Made by a program: the position numbers and the translations under genes | The notes under the pieces: model-generated | Told to the model about the DNA's origin: nothing | The model's input: the letters and a program-made list of their open reading frames with translations, nothing else | Database searches by the model: none | NCBI GenBank assembly: GCA_964570005.1 | Contig: CAZMWE010000003.1 | Coordinates: forward strand, 1-55,215 | Source: JAJZCD01 sp964570005 | GTDB taxonomy: Bacteria > Patescibacteriota > Saccharimonadia > Saccharimonadales > UBA4665 | DNA length: 55,215 nucleotides | Reading direction: 5' to 3' | Shown here: positions 48,452 through 55,215 of the stretch, one piece after another | How positions within the stretch are numbered: position 1 is the first letter of the stretch | How the letters are laid out: every line of letters begins with the position of its first letter

Positions 48452-50323
48452 CTAGTACAGCGCTGCCTCTTTGGGCATGCGGCTGCCCTCGAAGACCTGT
48501 TTGACATCATCGGCGTCCACGGTCTCCTTTTCGAGCAGTCGGTCTTTCAGGGCTTCGATGAACTTCAGGTTAGCCCTTATGACCATCCGGGCGCGGTTAG
48601 CGGCTTCGGTTATCAATGCTTCGACTTCCTGGTCAATGAGTTTGGCGGTATCGTCGCTGTATTCACGCTCGTGCACCATGCGCTCCAGCATCATGCCCTC
48701 TTCCACATGGAAGACCTGGTCGCGCAGTTTACCGCTGCCCATACCCTGCTTAATGATCATGTCGCGCGCCAGCTCGGCAGCAGCTTGCAAGTCGCTGCTT
48801 GCGCCCGTCGTTACTTTGTCGTGGCCGTAAATAACCTCCTCGGCAATACGGCCACCAAGGCTGCGCGCCAGCACGTCTTTGTACTCAACGATGCTGTGGT
48901 AACTGCGATCCTCAGGTGGGATAGACCAGGTAACGCCGCCGGCACGGCCGCGCGGTATGATGGTAACTTTGTGGATCGGGTCACTGTCCGGCAGTACGTG
49001 GCCAACAATGGCGTGGCCAGCCTCGTGGTATGCCGTCAGCTCCTTTTCGTGGTCGTTCATGACCTTGCTCTTGCGCTCCGGGCCGATTGCCACACGCTCG
49101 AAGGCATCGGTGACATCTGCTTGGCTGATTTGCGAATGGTTACTGCGCGCTGCGATAATAGCCGATTCGTTCGCGATATTCGCCAGGTCCGCGCCAGAGC
49201 TGCCGGCAGTCTTGGCAGCTAGCGCATCAAGGTCGACGTTGCTGGCCAGCGGTTTCTTTTCGAAGTGGACCTTCAAAATGGCCAGCCGATCAGAACGTTC
49301 CGGCAAGTCGATGTTCACGCGGCGGTCAAAACGACCAGGACGCAGCAGCGCCGGGTCGAGCACGTCTGCACGGTTGGTCGCCGCCAGCACGATGACATTC
49401 TGCCCCTGTTCAAATCCGTCCATCTCAACCAAAATCTGGTTCAAAGTCTGTTCGCGCTCGTCATGACCACCGCCCATGCCACTGCCCCGACGACGTCCCA
49501 CAGCGTCAATCTCATCGATAAAGATGATGCAGGGTGCGTTCTTTTTGGCCTTAGCAAACAGGTCGCGTACCCGGCTGGCGCCAACACCCACGAACATTTC
49601 CACGAACTCGGAACCGGATATACTAAAGAACGGTACGCCCGCTTCACCGGCCACGGCGCGGGCCAGCATAGTCTTGCCGGTACCCGGAGGGCCAACCAAT
49701 AGCACACCCTTCGGTATGCGCGCACCAAGACTCGCAAATTTCTTGGGGAATTTCAAGAACTCCACGACCTCCTGCAGGTCCTGCTTGGCCTCTGCTTGGA
49801 CGGCCACACTCTTGAATGAAACTTTGTCCTTTTCATTGCCGTAGAGCCGAGCCCGGCTCTTACCAAATGACAATGCCTGATTACCCTGCCCTTGAGCGCT
49901 CCGCAGCATAAAGTACAACAGCGCACCAATGGCAATAACCGGTATGAGGTTCACCGCGAGTTGACCAAGCACCTGGCCGGCGCTGCTGGCAGGCGCCACA
50001 TTCACTTCAACCTTGTTGCGATCAAAGCCCTCAGCCCAAACACTGACACCATCTTCTTTATATGACTTAAGGGTAGCGTGCGTATCGCCTTTTTTGGTGA
50101 TGTCCAGCTCGTCGCCGTTGATCACGATCTTCTTGTACTGTCCGTCGTTGGCCTGGTGAATAGCCTGCGTTAATGGGATTTCGGTGAGCGTACCCGGCTG
50201 GCGGTAATATGCCCAGGCTATCAGGACCATCAGAACGACCAGCGCCGTAAAGCCGATGTTCTTAAAGCCTCGCCCGTTGCCCCCCCGTTTAGCATTCGGT
50301 CGTCGTAAAGGTTTTTTCTCCAT
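48452..50323 (-). CDS. ftsH: ATP-dependent zinc metalloprotease FtsH
   Basis: FtsH is the membrane-bound AAA+ protease for misfolded membrane proteins and regulators. The 623 residues have two transmembrane helices (about 24-40 and 122-141), Walker A GPPGTGKT (211-218), Walker B IIFIDEID, the SRH with ATNRADVLDPALLRPGRFDR, and the zinc motif HEAGH (433-437). Full length. TATACT (50333-50338) ends 9 nt before the ATG: leaderless. Confidence 0.97.
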   Translation of the reverse strand: MEKKPLRRPNAKRGGNGRGFKNIGFTALVVLMVLIAWAYYRQPGTLTEIPLTQAIHQANDGQYKKIVINGDELDITKKGDTHATLKSYKEDGVSVWAEGFDRNKVEVNVAPASSAGQVLGQLAVNLIPVIAIGALLYFMLRSAQGQGNQALSFGKSRARLYGNEKDKVSFKSVAVQAEAKQDLQEVVEFLKFPKKFASLGARIPKGVLLVGPPGTGKTMLARAVAGEAGVPFFSISGSEFVEMFVGVGASRVRDLFAKAKKNAPCIIFIDEIDAVGRRRGSGMGGGHDEREQTLNQILVEMDGFEQGQNVIVLAATNRADVLDPALLRPGRFDRRVNIDLPERSDRLAILKVHFEKKPLASNVDLDALAAKTAGSSGADLANIANESAIIAARSNHSQISQADVTDAFERVAIGPERKSKVMNDHEKELTAYHEAGHAIVGHVLPDSDPIHKVTIIPRGRAGGVTWSIPPEDRSYHSIVEYKDVLARSLGGRIAEEVIYGHDKVTTGASSDLQAAAELARDMIIKQGMGSGKLRDQVFHVEEGMMLERMVHEREYSDDTAKLIDQEVEALITEAANRARMVIRANLKFIEALKDRLLEKETVDADDVKQVFEGSRMPKEAALY

Positions 50324-50359
50324 ATCTTATATAGTATACATGTTTCACCTGCGGTTTGC

Positions 50360-51247
50360 CTAGCGCTCACGGTGCTCAAGTGCCAATGTTGCCGGGCTAA
50401 TCTTTAGCCAGTACTGCCTATTGATGTCTACCCTGGTACCGGCCCGGCCCGTCTTGGCGGCGATCACCAGCCGTTCAAGCATTTTGCGCGACAATTCCGC
50501 CTGCGCATAGCGCAGCAGCCACCCAGCTATGACTTCCCGCGCTACCGCATGCGGCAGCATTGTAAAGTTGTAGCGGTCAAGCACGCCGGACGCCGGCTGT
50601 AGGTGTAAGTAAACTGCTAATTCCCGGTCAATAGCCTCGTTAAGCTCAGCGGCACGCCGGGAGGTCGCCAGCAGCGCTTCCCTATCATTAGAAACGAAAC
50701 GAGGCAATATACGGCGGCGAATGTAGTTGCGCAAATACCGCTCATCGTTGTTTGTGCTGTCTTCACGCCACCGAAGCCCCTCCTTTTCAGCGTAGCGCAG
50801 CAACTCTTTTTTAGATACCTGTAAGAGCGGGCGCTTGATAGCCTCAGTATTTTTAAGCGAGCTTAGACCCCGGCGACCTGTGCCACGCAGCAGATTAAGG
50901 ATAAGCGTTTCCAGCAGGTCATCCTGATGATGCGCCGTTATGATCGCTTCCGCCCCGCTTGCCGTTCTGACCTGACGCAAAAAACCATACCGCGCCTGGC
51001 GCGCCGCCGCCTCGCTCGCATTCCCGCCCAGCTCAGCGCGCTGATACACAAACGGTAGCCCGTATTCCTTCGCCAGCATCTGCACAAACTGCCTATCCTC
51101 GATCGAATCCGGCCGGATGCCGTGGTCAAAATGCGCCACCGTCAATCGCAGGTCCGGCCGCTGGGCAAGCAGATGCAGCAGCGCCACGGAGTCCACCCCC
51201 CCGCTCACCGCTACTACGTATCTCCCTGACTGTAATTCAACGTTCAT
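50360..51247 (-). CDS. tilS: tRNA(Ile)-lysidine synthase TilS
   Basis: TilS converts the CAU-anticodon wobble cytidine of tRNA-Ile2 to lysidine, allowing AUA decoding. The 295 residues show the PP-loop SGGVDS (15-20), AHFDHGIRPDSIED, TAHHQDDLLETLILNLLRGTGRRGL and the NDERYLRNYIRRRILP stretch. The C-terminal domain is short, as in compact forms. It is followed on the same strand by ftsH, a common neighbourhood in bacteria. The promoter region is shared with the divergent HD gene. Confidence 0.95.
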   Translation of the reverse strand: MNVELQSGRYVVAVSGGVDSVALLHLLAQRPDLRLTVAHFDHGIRPDSIEDRQFVQMLAKEYGLPFVYQRAELGGNASEAAARQARYGFLRQVRTASGAEAIITAHHQDDLLETLILNLLRGTGRRGLSSLKNTEAIKRPLLQVSKKELLRYAEKEGLRWREDSTNNDERYLRNYIRRRILPRFVSNDREALLATSRRAAELNEAIDRELAVYLHLQPASGVLDRYNFTMLPHAVAREVIAGWLLRYAQAELSRKMLERLVIAAKTGRAGTRVDINRQYWLKISPATLALEHRER

Positions 51248-51326
51248 ATCTGTAATATGCCCCGCGTATAGCTGCGACTACTCGCGAGAAGAAAGCTGGC
51301 TCTTTTCTCGCTCCGTTGCCTTGCTC

Positions 51327-51332
51327 TATAAT
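51327..51332 (+). promoter_or_regulatory. leaderless -10 of the second HD gene (TATAAT)
   Basis: A perfect TATAAT ends exactly 8 nt before the ATG at 51341; no ribosome site. Confidence 0.7.
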
Positions 51333-51340
51333 TATATCCG

Positions 51341-51931
51341 ATGTCGAAACCCAGCGCGGCGCGTCTCATTGATTTGCAACAGCTCATGGTGCGGTTCGCA
51401 GCAGTTAACCGGCACGTTAACTTTCCTCCCCCGATCAACCGCGTTGAAAATGACGTTGAGCACACTTACACCCTGGCGATGGCAGTGTGGTTCTTGGCAG
51501 CGTCATTTCCGGAGCTCAATCGCGACGCACTCATACGTCTCGCTCTTGCGCATGACTTATTGGAAGTGCACGCGGGCGACACCTTTGTATTTACGCATGA
51601 CGACTCATTAGCCACAAAGCACGAGCGTGAGTCCGCGGCAGTCAAACAGCTTAGACAGGATTGGCCCGATTTTCCCGACCTCATGGCCGCTATCGACGAA
51701 TATGAACAGCGCGAGTCACCCGAGGCAAAATTCGTTTATGCCCTCGACAAAGTCATGGTTATTACGCTCAACATGCTGAACGGCGGCAGATCCTGGCGTA
51801 AGCACGATGTGACGTTTGAGCAGTTTGTAGCCGAAAAGGAAAAGAAGGTACCAATTTCACCCGAAATATATGCCTACTATGAACAGCTCCGGGACATGAT
51901 TATCAAAGACCAGCAAAACTTCTTCGGCTGA
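51341..51931 (+). CDS. HD-domain phosphohydrolase (YfbR-like), copy 2
   Basis: The 196 residues are clearly paralogous to the gene at 47822-48442: RVENDVEHTYTLAMAVWFLA, LALAHDLLEVHAGDT and YALDKVMVITLNML match the same HD metal-binding positions. The probable substrate class is again nucleoside monophosphates or related nucleotides. It is transcribed divergently from tilS. The histidine phosphatase gene starts 17 nt after its stop but with its own -10. Confidence 0.83.
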   Translation: MSKPSAARLIDLQQLMVRFAAVNRHVNFPPPINRVENDVEHTYTLAMAVWFLAASFPELNRDALIRLALAHDLLEVHAGDTFVFTHDDSLATKHERESAAVKQLRQDWPDFPDLMAAIDEYEQRESPEAKFVYALDKVMVITLNMLNGGRSWRKHDVTFEQFVAEKEKKVPISPEIYAYYEQLRDMIIKDQQNFFG

Positions 51932-51948
51932 TTGCTATACTGGGATCT

Positions 51949-52461
51949 GTGAAGCGTCTTTATTTCGTGCGACACGGTGAAAGCGAGCTGAACCACCAAC
52001 AGATATACTCCGGACACATCGATACACCCCTGACTGAACGCGGCCGTGAGCAGGCCCGGCTGGCAGGCCAAGAGACAAGCCTCACCTTTGACCTGATATT
52101 GTCTTCACCGCTCGTCCGCGCGTTAGAGACGGCACAAATTATCGCCACTGCAACCGGCTATCCGACTGCACAAATCCTCACAAACCCACTTTTTATAGAG
52201 CGTGGTTTAGGCCAACTCGAAGGTCAACCGAACGACGAGACCGACGATGACTCAGCTGATTTTGCCGGCATGGAACCCATCGAGACTCTTCTCCTACGGG
52301 CTCGCGCCAGCCTGGTTCTCTTGCGCGAGCTCAAGGCTGATAAGGTCTTGCTCGTCAGCCATGGCGCCTTCGGGCGAGCATTGCAGGCAGCGCTAAGCCC
52401 TGACAGTCAGTATGCTGATTTTAGTGAACTTGACAACGCTGTAATCCTGCAATTCATCTAG
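51949..52461 (+). CDS. histidine phosphatase (phosphoglycerate-mutase-like)
   Basis: The 170 residues carry the RHG motif LYFVRHGESELN (phospho-acceptor His), GHIDTPLTERGREQA, a SSPLVRALETAQII arginine motif and the second catalytic histidine in LLVSHGAFGRAL. This branch includes broad phosphatases and cobalamin-type enzymes; the short length favours a phosphatase over a mutase. The start is GTG, with an extended -10 TGCTATACT ending 7 nt before it (51936-51941): leaderless on a GTG. Confidence 0.85.
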   Translation: MKRLYFVRHGESELNHQQIYSGHIDTPLTERGREQARLAGQETSLTFDLILSSPLVRALETAQIIATATGYPTAQILTNPLFIERGLGQLEGQPNDETDDDSADFAGMEPIETLLLRARASLVLLRELKADKVLLVSHGAFGRALQAALSPDSQYADFSELDNAVILQFI

Positions 52462-52495
52462 CTGCTATACTTTAAGCAATACCTTAAGAACAAAC

Positions 52496-53257
52496 ATGAT
52501 TAAAGACATCGTACTGCTCGTGGCCGGCTTTATCGTCGGCAGTATGAACGCTATTGCGGGCGGTGGCATGCTAGTCGGTTTTCCGGTGCTCATTGCCCTG
52601 GGCATACCGGCGTTGTTCGCAAACGCCACGGCCACCGTCGTCACACTGCCTGGTCAGGTAACCTCCGCCTTTGGTTATCGGCGCTATATCCGCCAGATTC
52701 CCTGGCGCTATGCCTGGCTGCTCATGCCGGCGGTTATCGGTGCAGCCATAGGTGCGATTGCACTGCGTCATACTCCACCCAGCCGCTTTGCCAATTTGGT
52801 TCCGCTCTTACTGCTGTTAGGGGTACTACTGTTCACTTTCCAGCCAGTAATGCATTTTCATCTGCACCGGCATATCAAGCACGAATACAAACGCTGGCTA
52901 CCAATGGCACTATTCGGTCTGATACTGATACCGCTCAGTTTTTACGGCGGTTATTTCGGCGCCGGCTACGGGTTTATGATGCTCGCCTTTCTAGGGCTTA
53001 CCAACATGCCTGACACGCACATGATGAACGGTATGAAAAACGTGGCGGCATCGTTTGTGGCTGCTACCGCCATGGCCTGTCTGGCTGGCGGCGGCTTCAT
53101 ACACTGGCATGCCGGTCTTATAATGGCTGTCGGTTCAACTGTTGGTGGCTACGCTGGATCACGCAGTGCCCAACGTTTTTCATCCCGGCACCTGCGCTAC
53201 ATCGTCATCGCCATCGGCCTCGTCGCCGTCGCCTACTTGGCCTCCCGCCAGTACTAG
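52496..53257 (+). CDS. TauE/SafE-family membrane permease
   Basis: The 253 residues have seven or eight transmembrane segments and the two internal TauE/SafE repeat signatures: GFIVGSMNAIAGGGMLVGFPVLIALGIPALFANATATV and GGYFGAGYGFMMLAFLGLT. Members export sulfite, sulfonates or related organic anions; the substrate here is unknown. An extended -10 TGCTATACT (52463-52471) gives a leader of about 18 nt. Confidence 0.88.
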   Translation: MIKDIVLLVAGFIVGSMNAIAGGGMLVGFPVLIALGIPALFANATATVVTLPGQVTSAFGYRRYIRQIPWRYAWLLMPAVIGAAIGAIALRHTPPSRFANLVPLLLLLGVLLFTFQPVMHFHLHRHIKHEYKRWLPMALFGLILIPLSFYGGYFGAGYGFMMLAFLGLTNMPDTHMMNGMKNVAASFVAATAMACLAGGGFIHWHAGLIMAVGSTVGGYAGSRSAQRFSSRHLRYIVIAIGLVAVAYLASRQY

Positions 53258-53274
53258 CCAACAGATATAAATTC

Positions 53275-53283
53275 TGCTACAAT
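53275..53283 (+). promoter_or_regulatory. extended -10 promoter of the RNA/tRNA-Met unit
   Basis: TGCTACAAT lies just past the permease stop. Transcription would start near 53290 and read into the structured RNA at 53300-53425. Confidence 0.6.
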
Positions 53284-53426
53284 CCCCCCTGTTACTTAGC
53301 CCTCCGCAGGTTTACTGCAAGGGGAGTAGGCACGGTCGGCTAACCACCGACCGGGGAAAGAGCAGCCGGACAAAATGCATTCCATTTTGCCCGCGCCTGG
53401 AGAAAAACCCGCGAAGTGGGTTTGTC
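53284..53426 (+). ncRNA. compact structured RNA with terminator-like hairpin, unidentified
   Basis: Closing pairing CTCCgcAGG-type (53302-53310 with CCTGGAG 53396-53402) encloses hairpin P2 (CGGTCGG 53333-53339 / CCGACCG 53347-53353) and hairpin P3 (CGG-a-CAAAAT 53367-53376 / ATTTTG-c-CCG 53384-53393), joined by GGGAAAGAGCAGC. An alternative 5' hairpin, CTCCGCAG-GTTTA-CTGC-aa-GGGG, uses the same 5' arm. AAACCCGC-gaa-GTGGGTTT (53405-53423) follows directly. I cannot match it to a known class by eye. Confidence 0.55.
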
Positions 53427-53438
53427 TTCAGTCACTCT

Positions 53439-53515
53439 GGCAGGGTAGCTCAGTTGGTTAGAGCACAGGACTCATAAGCCTGGGGTCGCGAGTTCAAATC
53501 TCGCCCCTGCTACCA
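53439..53515 (+). tRNA. tRNA-Met (anticodon CAT), elongator or Ile2 type
   Basis: Cloverleaf with acceptor GGCAGGG/CCCTGCT, D-arm GCTC/GAGC, anticodon loop CTCATAA, T-arm GCGAG/CTCGC with TTCAAAT, discriminator A and an encoded CCA. The first base pair is G-T and the bottom anticodon pair is A-G. The 1-72 position lacks the C-A mismatch of initiator tRNA, so it is not fMet; lysidine-modified tRNA-Ile2 is possible. Confidence 0.93.
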
Positions 53516-53528
53516 AAGATTGTTCAAT

Positions 53529-53555
53529 AAAATCTCCCAGCTAGGGAGATTTTTG
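53529..53555 (+). terminator. terminator of tRNA-Met
   Basis: A 10-bp stem AAAATCTCCC/GGGAGATTTT with a 5-nt loop runs into TTTTTGT, 14 nt after the tRNA CCA. Confidence 0.9.
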
Positions 53556-53725
53556 TACTTTATTACCCGGCTGCAACTGCTATCATAGAATTACAAAGGA
53601 AACCTAAAATAGTACTTTCAGTCAAAAAAATTACATAGATCGCAACCCAGCGATGCTATTATGCGTGCTATACGGAAGTGCATGACACCGTTTCAGCCAG
53701 ATAACTGCCGAGTGTCGGGAGGAAT

Positions 53726-54628
53726 ATGAAGCTACAGTCGAAGATTTTTTACAGCTATTCGCTGTTTGTGTTTGTTGTTGCCTTACTTACCTTGCTGCCG
53801 AGTCCAGTAAAAGCTACCCTGATCAAATATCACCTGACTGCCACTGACGCCCGGTTGCTATTTTTCTCGCTGTTGCTCCCCACCTTTGTTATGTGGTTTG
53901 CCTTGTTTTACGGCTACGCCAAATTGCAGGGGTATAGCCAGCTCATAAAAACTAACCGAGACGGCAAACAGGTAGCCAAGCTGGCGTACGGATTGTTGGC
54001 GCTGGCACTCGGCTTGCCACTCGGTAGTATACTCAGTGATATTCTGGGGCTGATCGCCCGTCACCATCCCTCCTTTACCGCTGCTTCCATTGTTATTCCT
54101 AACTATTTCAATGTCCTGTGTATGTTTATCGCGTTCGCGTTCATAAACTTAGGGATACGGGGACTTAACTCGCTATCCCGCAACAGGCCGGGCTTTGCCT
54201 TTGGCCATGCCGTGGCTGCCCTGGACATCGTGCTCGGAGTGATCTTCTGCAGCCTTATAGCCCGTTCGCACCACAATATTATGACGGCGTACCATCTCAC
54301 GCCTGCCATGGTTATGCTAACCTTCGCTATTCCCTACATGTACATATGGTTCTTAGGGCTCTACGCCATTGCTGAAATGTACGCATATAGCAAGCAAGTG
54401 GCTGGCATAGTGTACCGCAAGAGTTGGAATCGGCTAGCAATAGGCCTTGGCTCGATTATAGTGCTCGACATTGTGCTCCAATACCTGAACACACTCTCCT
54501 CTTGGTTGAATGGCCTCAATCTTGCCGGTGTGCTGTTATTGTTATACGTTTTACTGTTCCTGCTGGCAGCAGGGTTCATAGTAGTGGCCTTGGGTACAAA
54601 AGAGCTCATGCGGATTGAGGAAGTCTAG
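53726..54628 (+). CDS. 8-TM membrane protein upstream of a PAS sensor
   Basis: The 300 residues hold eight hydrophobic helices with short loops (from SLFVFVVALLTLLP through LLLLYVLLFLLAAGFIVVAL), with no long soluble domain. GGGAGG lies 3-4 nt before the ATG, a true ribosome site. Downstream genes follow after 14 and 6 nt on the same strand, so a three-gene operon is likely. The topology resembles detached membrane sensory domains (MASE/7TM type), but I recognise no family. Confidence 0.7.
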   Translation: MKLQSKIFYSYSLFVFVVALLTLLPSPVKATLIKYHLTATDARLLFFSLLLPTFVMWFALFYGYAKLQGYSQLIKTNRDGKQVAKLAYGLLALALGLPLGSILSDILGLIARHHPSFTAASIVIPNYFNVLCMFIAFAFINLGIRGLNSLSRNRPGFAFGHAVAALDIVLGVIFCSLIARSHHNIMTAYHLTPAMVMLTFAIPYMYIWFLGLYAIAEMYAYSKQVAGIVYRKSWNRLAIGLGSIIVLDIVLQYLNTLSSWLNGLNLAGVLLLLYVLLFLLAAGFIVVALGTKELMRIEEV

Positions 54629-54642
54629 AAGGGTACTTTGGT

Positions 54643-54894
54643 ATGACAAATACGAATTTGTATGACGATGTGGTGGCAATTACATACGACTATCTGGGAC
54701 CTGCGGCCGACCGGTTTGTCGTCCGGCAAATTCGTAACCATTTGGGTAAAGACCCTGCTCAGCTCCGTCAGGAGGACTTACGTCAGCTCATCGACTGGAT
54801 TCAGCTGGCCATGCGGCTCATTAGCGATAACGCCGAGGTCGTCGACCACTACATAACCGATCTGGAGAGCTTGACCAGGAAGAGACGGTCATAA
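54643..54894 (+). CDS. 83-aa helical protein between membrane protein and PAS sensor
   Basis: A small, soluble, mainly helical protein (MTNTNLYDDVVAITYDYLG..., LRQLIDWIQLAMRLISDNAEVVDHYITDLESL). No family recognised. Its position suggests an adaptor in the signalling unit. It starts 14 nt after the 8-TM gene; the ribosome-like AGAAGGG is somewhat distant (9 nt). Confidence 0.65.
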   Translation: MTNTNLYDDVVAITYDYLGPAADRFVVRQIRNHLGKDPAQLRQEDLRQLIDWIQLAMRLISDNAEVVDHYITDLESLTRKRRS

Positions 54895-54900
54895 AACGCA

Positions 54901-55215
54901 ATGACAAATACCTCCAAACGTACCAACCCCGCCGCCAAAAAGACTCCGGAACCAGCACTACCTGATACCGCGCGGCTTGAGGCGCTGTTTGCGAGTATCG
55001 GCGAAGGTGTGATCGCCACCGATGAGGCCGGGAGTATTACACGCATCAATAAAGTCGCACTCAAGCTGCTGGGTATGCGGGAGCGCGATGTCCTGCACAA
55101 GCATTTCTTGAATGTTATCATCGCCGTACATGACAACGGCAAACCGATAGACGCCTTTGAGCGTGCAATCGTCAAAGCATTCCAGACCGGCAAATCAGTC
55201 AGCACGCGGACACTG
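54901..55215 (+). CDS. PAS-domain sensor protein, 5' part only
   Basis: An ATG 6 nt after the previous stop opens a frame that runs to the window edge (105 codons). After a basic, Pro/Thr-rich start comes a PAS fold: ARLEALFASIGEGVIATDEAGSITRINKVALKLLGM, then RDVLHKHFLNVIIAVHDNG. Such an N-terminal PAS is typical of sensor histidine kinases, so a kinase domain probably lies beyond the edge, though this cannot be seen here. Confidence 0.8.
   Translation, partial: MTNTSKRTNPAAKKTPEPALPDTARLEALFASIGEGVIATDEAGSITRINKVALKLLGMRERDVLHKHFLNVIIAVHDNGKPIDAFERAIVKAFQTGKSVSTRTL

Noticed and set aside
53350..53402. Resemblance of GGGGAAAGAGCAGCC and CCGCGCCTGG to SRP RNA or ZTP (pfl) riboswitch segments
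   Set aside because: The SRP tetraloop stem and the 5' ZTP core do not line up; the match is limited to a few bases.
1..55215. CRISPR arrays, insertion sequences and rRNA genes
   Set aside because: I saw no regular short direct repeats with spacers, no transposase and no rRNA in the window.

Overview
The window looks like a chromosomal segment of a small-genome Candidate Phyla Radiation bacterium, most likely Candidatus Saccharibacteria (TM7). The case rests on gene content and style: a compact type IV pilus locus (pilB, pilC, pilin, pilM, pilN, pilO-like) with no secretin; CIRCE/HrcA heat-shock control; many small lineage-type hypothetical proteins; and few biosynthetic genes. TGA is used as an ordinary stop (for example in pilM), which argues against the code-25 lineages. 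This is inference from gene content; there is no rRNA in the window.

Layout. 1-7012 (+): end of a hypothetical gene, then pilus assembly ATPase, platform protein, pilin under its own strong promoter and terminator, and the PilM/N/O-like inner-membrane complex. 7023-12580: PH-like membrane protein, ruvB, and a ruvC-ruvA operon, with a small membrane protein, a phospholipase-D-like protein and yebC. 12704-16594 (-): a signalling block (Crp/Fnr regulator, PAS histidine kinase, stand-alone receiver), a 50-aa ORF and a CGNR-type zinc-finger regulator. 16666-21635: a GH13 glucan enzyme, a hypothetical protein and a MacB-type ABC pair. 21651-25480 (-): an AT-richer accessory island abutting the 3' end of tRNA-Lys, made of an aminoglycoside-phosphotransferase-like gene, a RelBE-type toxin-antitoxin pair, a Nudix gene and two HIT genes, each followed by hairpins or copies of a noncoding repeat. 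25648-31137 (-): membrane protein, a zinc-protease/RimK ATP-grasp fusion, a second ATP-grasp protein, a HELTH metallopeptidase and a 42-aa membrane peptide upstream of it. 31191-36235 (-): heat-shock cluster hrcA-grpE and orf85-dnaK-cutA-dnaJ with CIRCE operators. 36431-46875: FN3-like surface protein, degenerate guanylate kinase, peroxiredoxin, Nudix, lepA, radC, murJ and a large HerA/VirB4-like ATPase. 46876-47821: about 950 bp without a credible gene but dense in nested inverted repeats, which I read as a candidate large structured RNA. 47822-53257: HD hydrolase, ftsH, tilS, a second HD hydrolase, histidine phosphatase and a TauE-type permease. 53284-55215 (+): a second compact structured RNA with a terminator-like hairpin, tRNA-Met(CAT), then an 8-TM protein, an 83-aa protein and the start of a PAS sensor protein.

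The main cross-cutting observation is that about twenty genes have a -10 hexamer (TATAAT, TATACT or similar) ending 6-11 nt before the start codon, so transcription should begin at or near the start codon (leaderless mRNA). Genes inside operons or behind real leaders (pilC, pilin, dnaK, dnaJ, the receiver, the 50-aa ORF) instead carry clear Shine-Dalgarno sites. I used this pattern to choose several starts.
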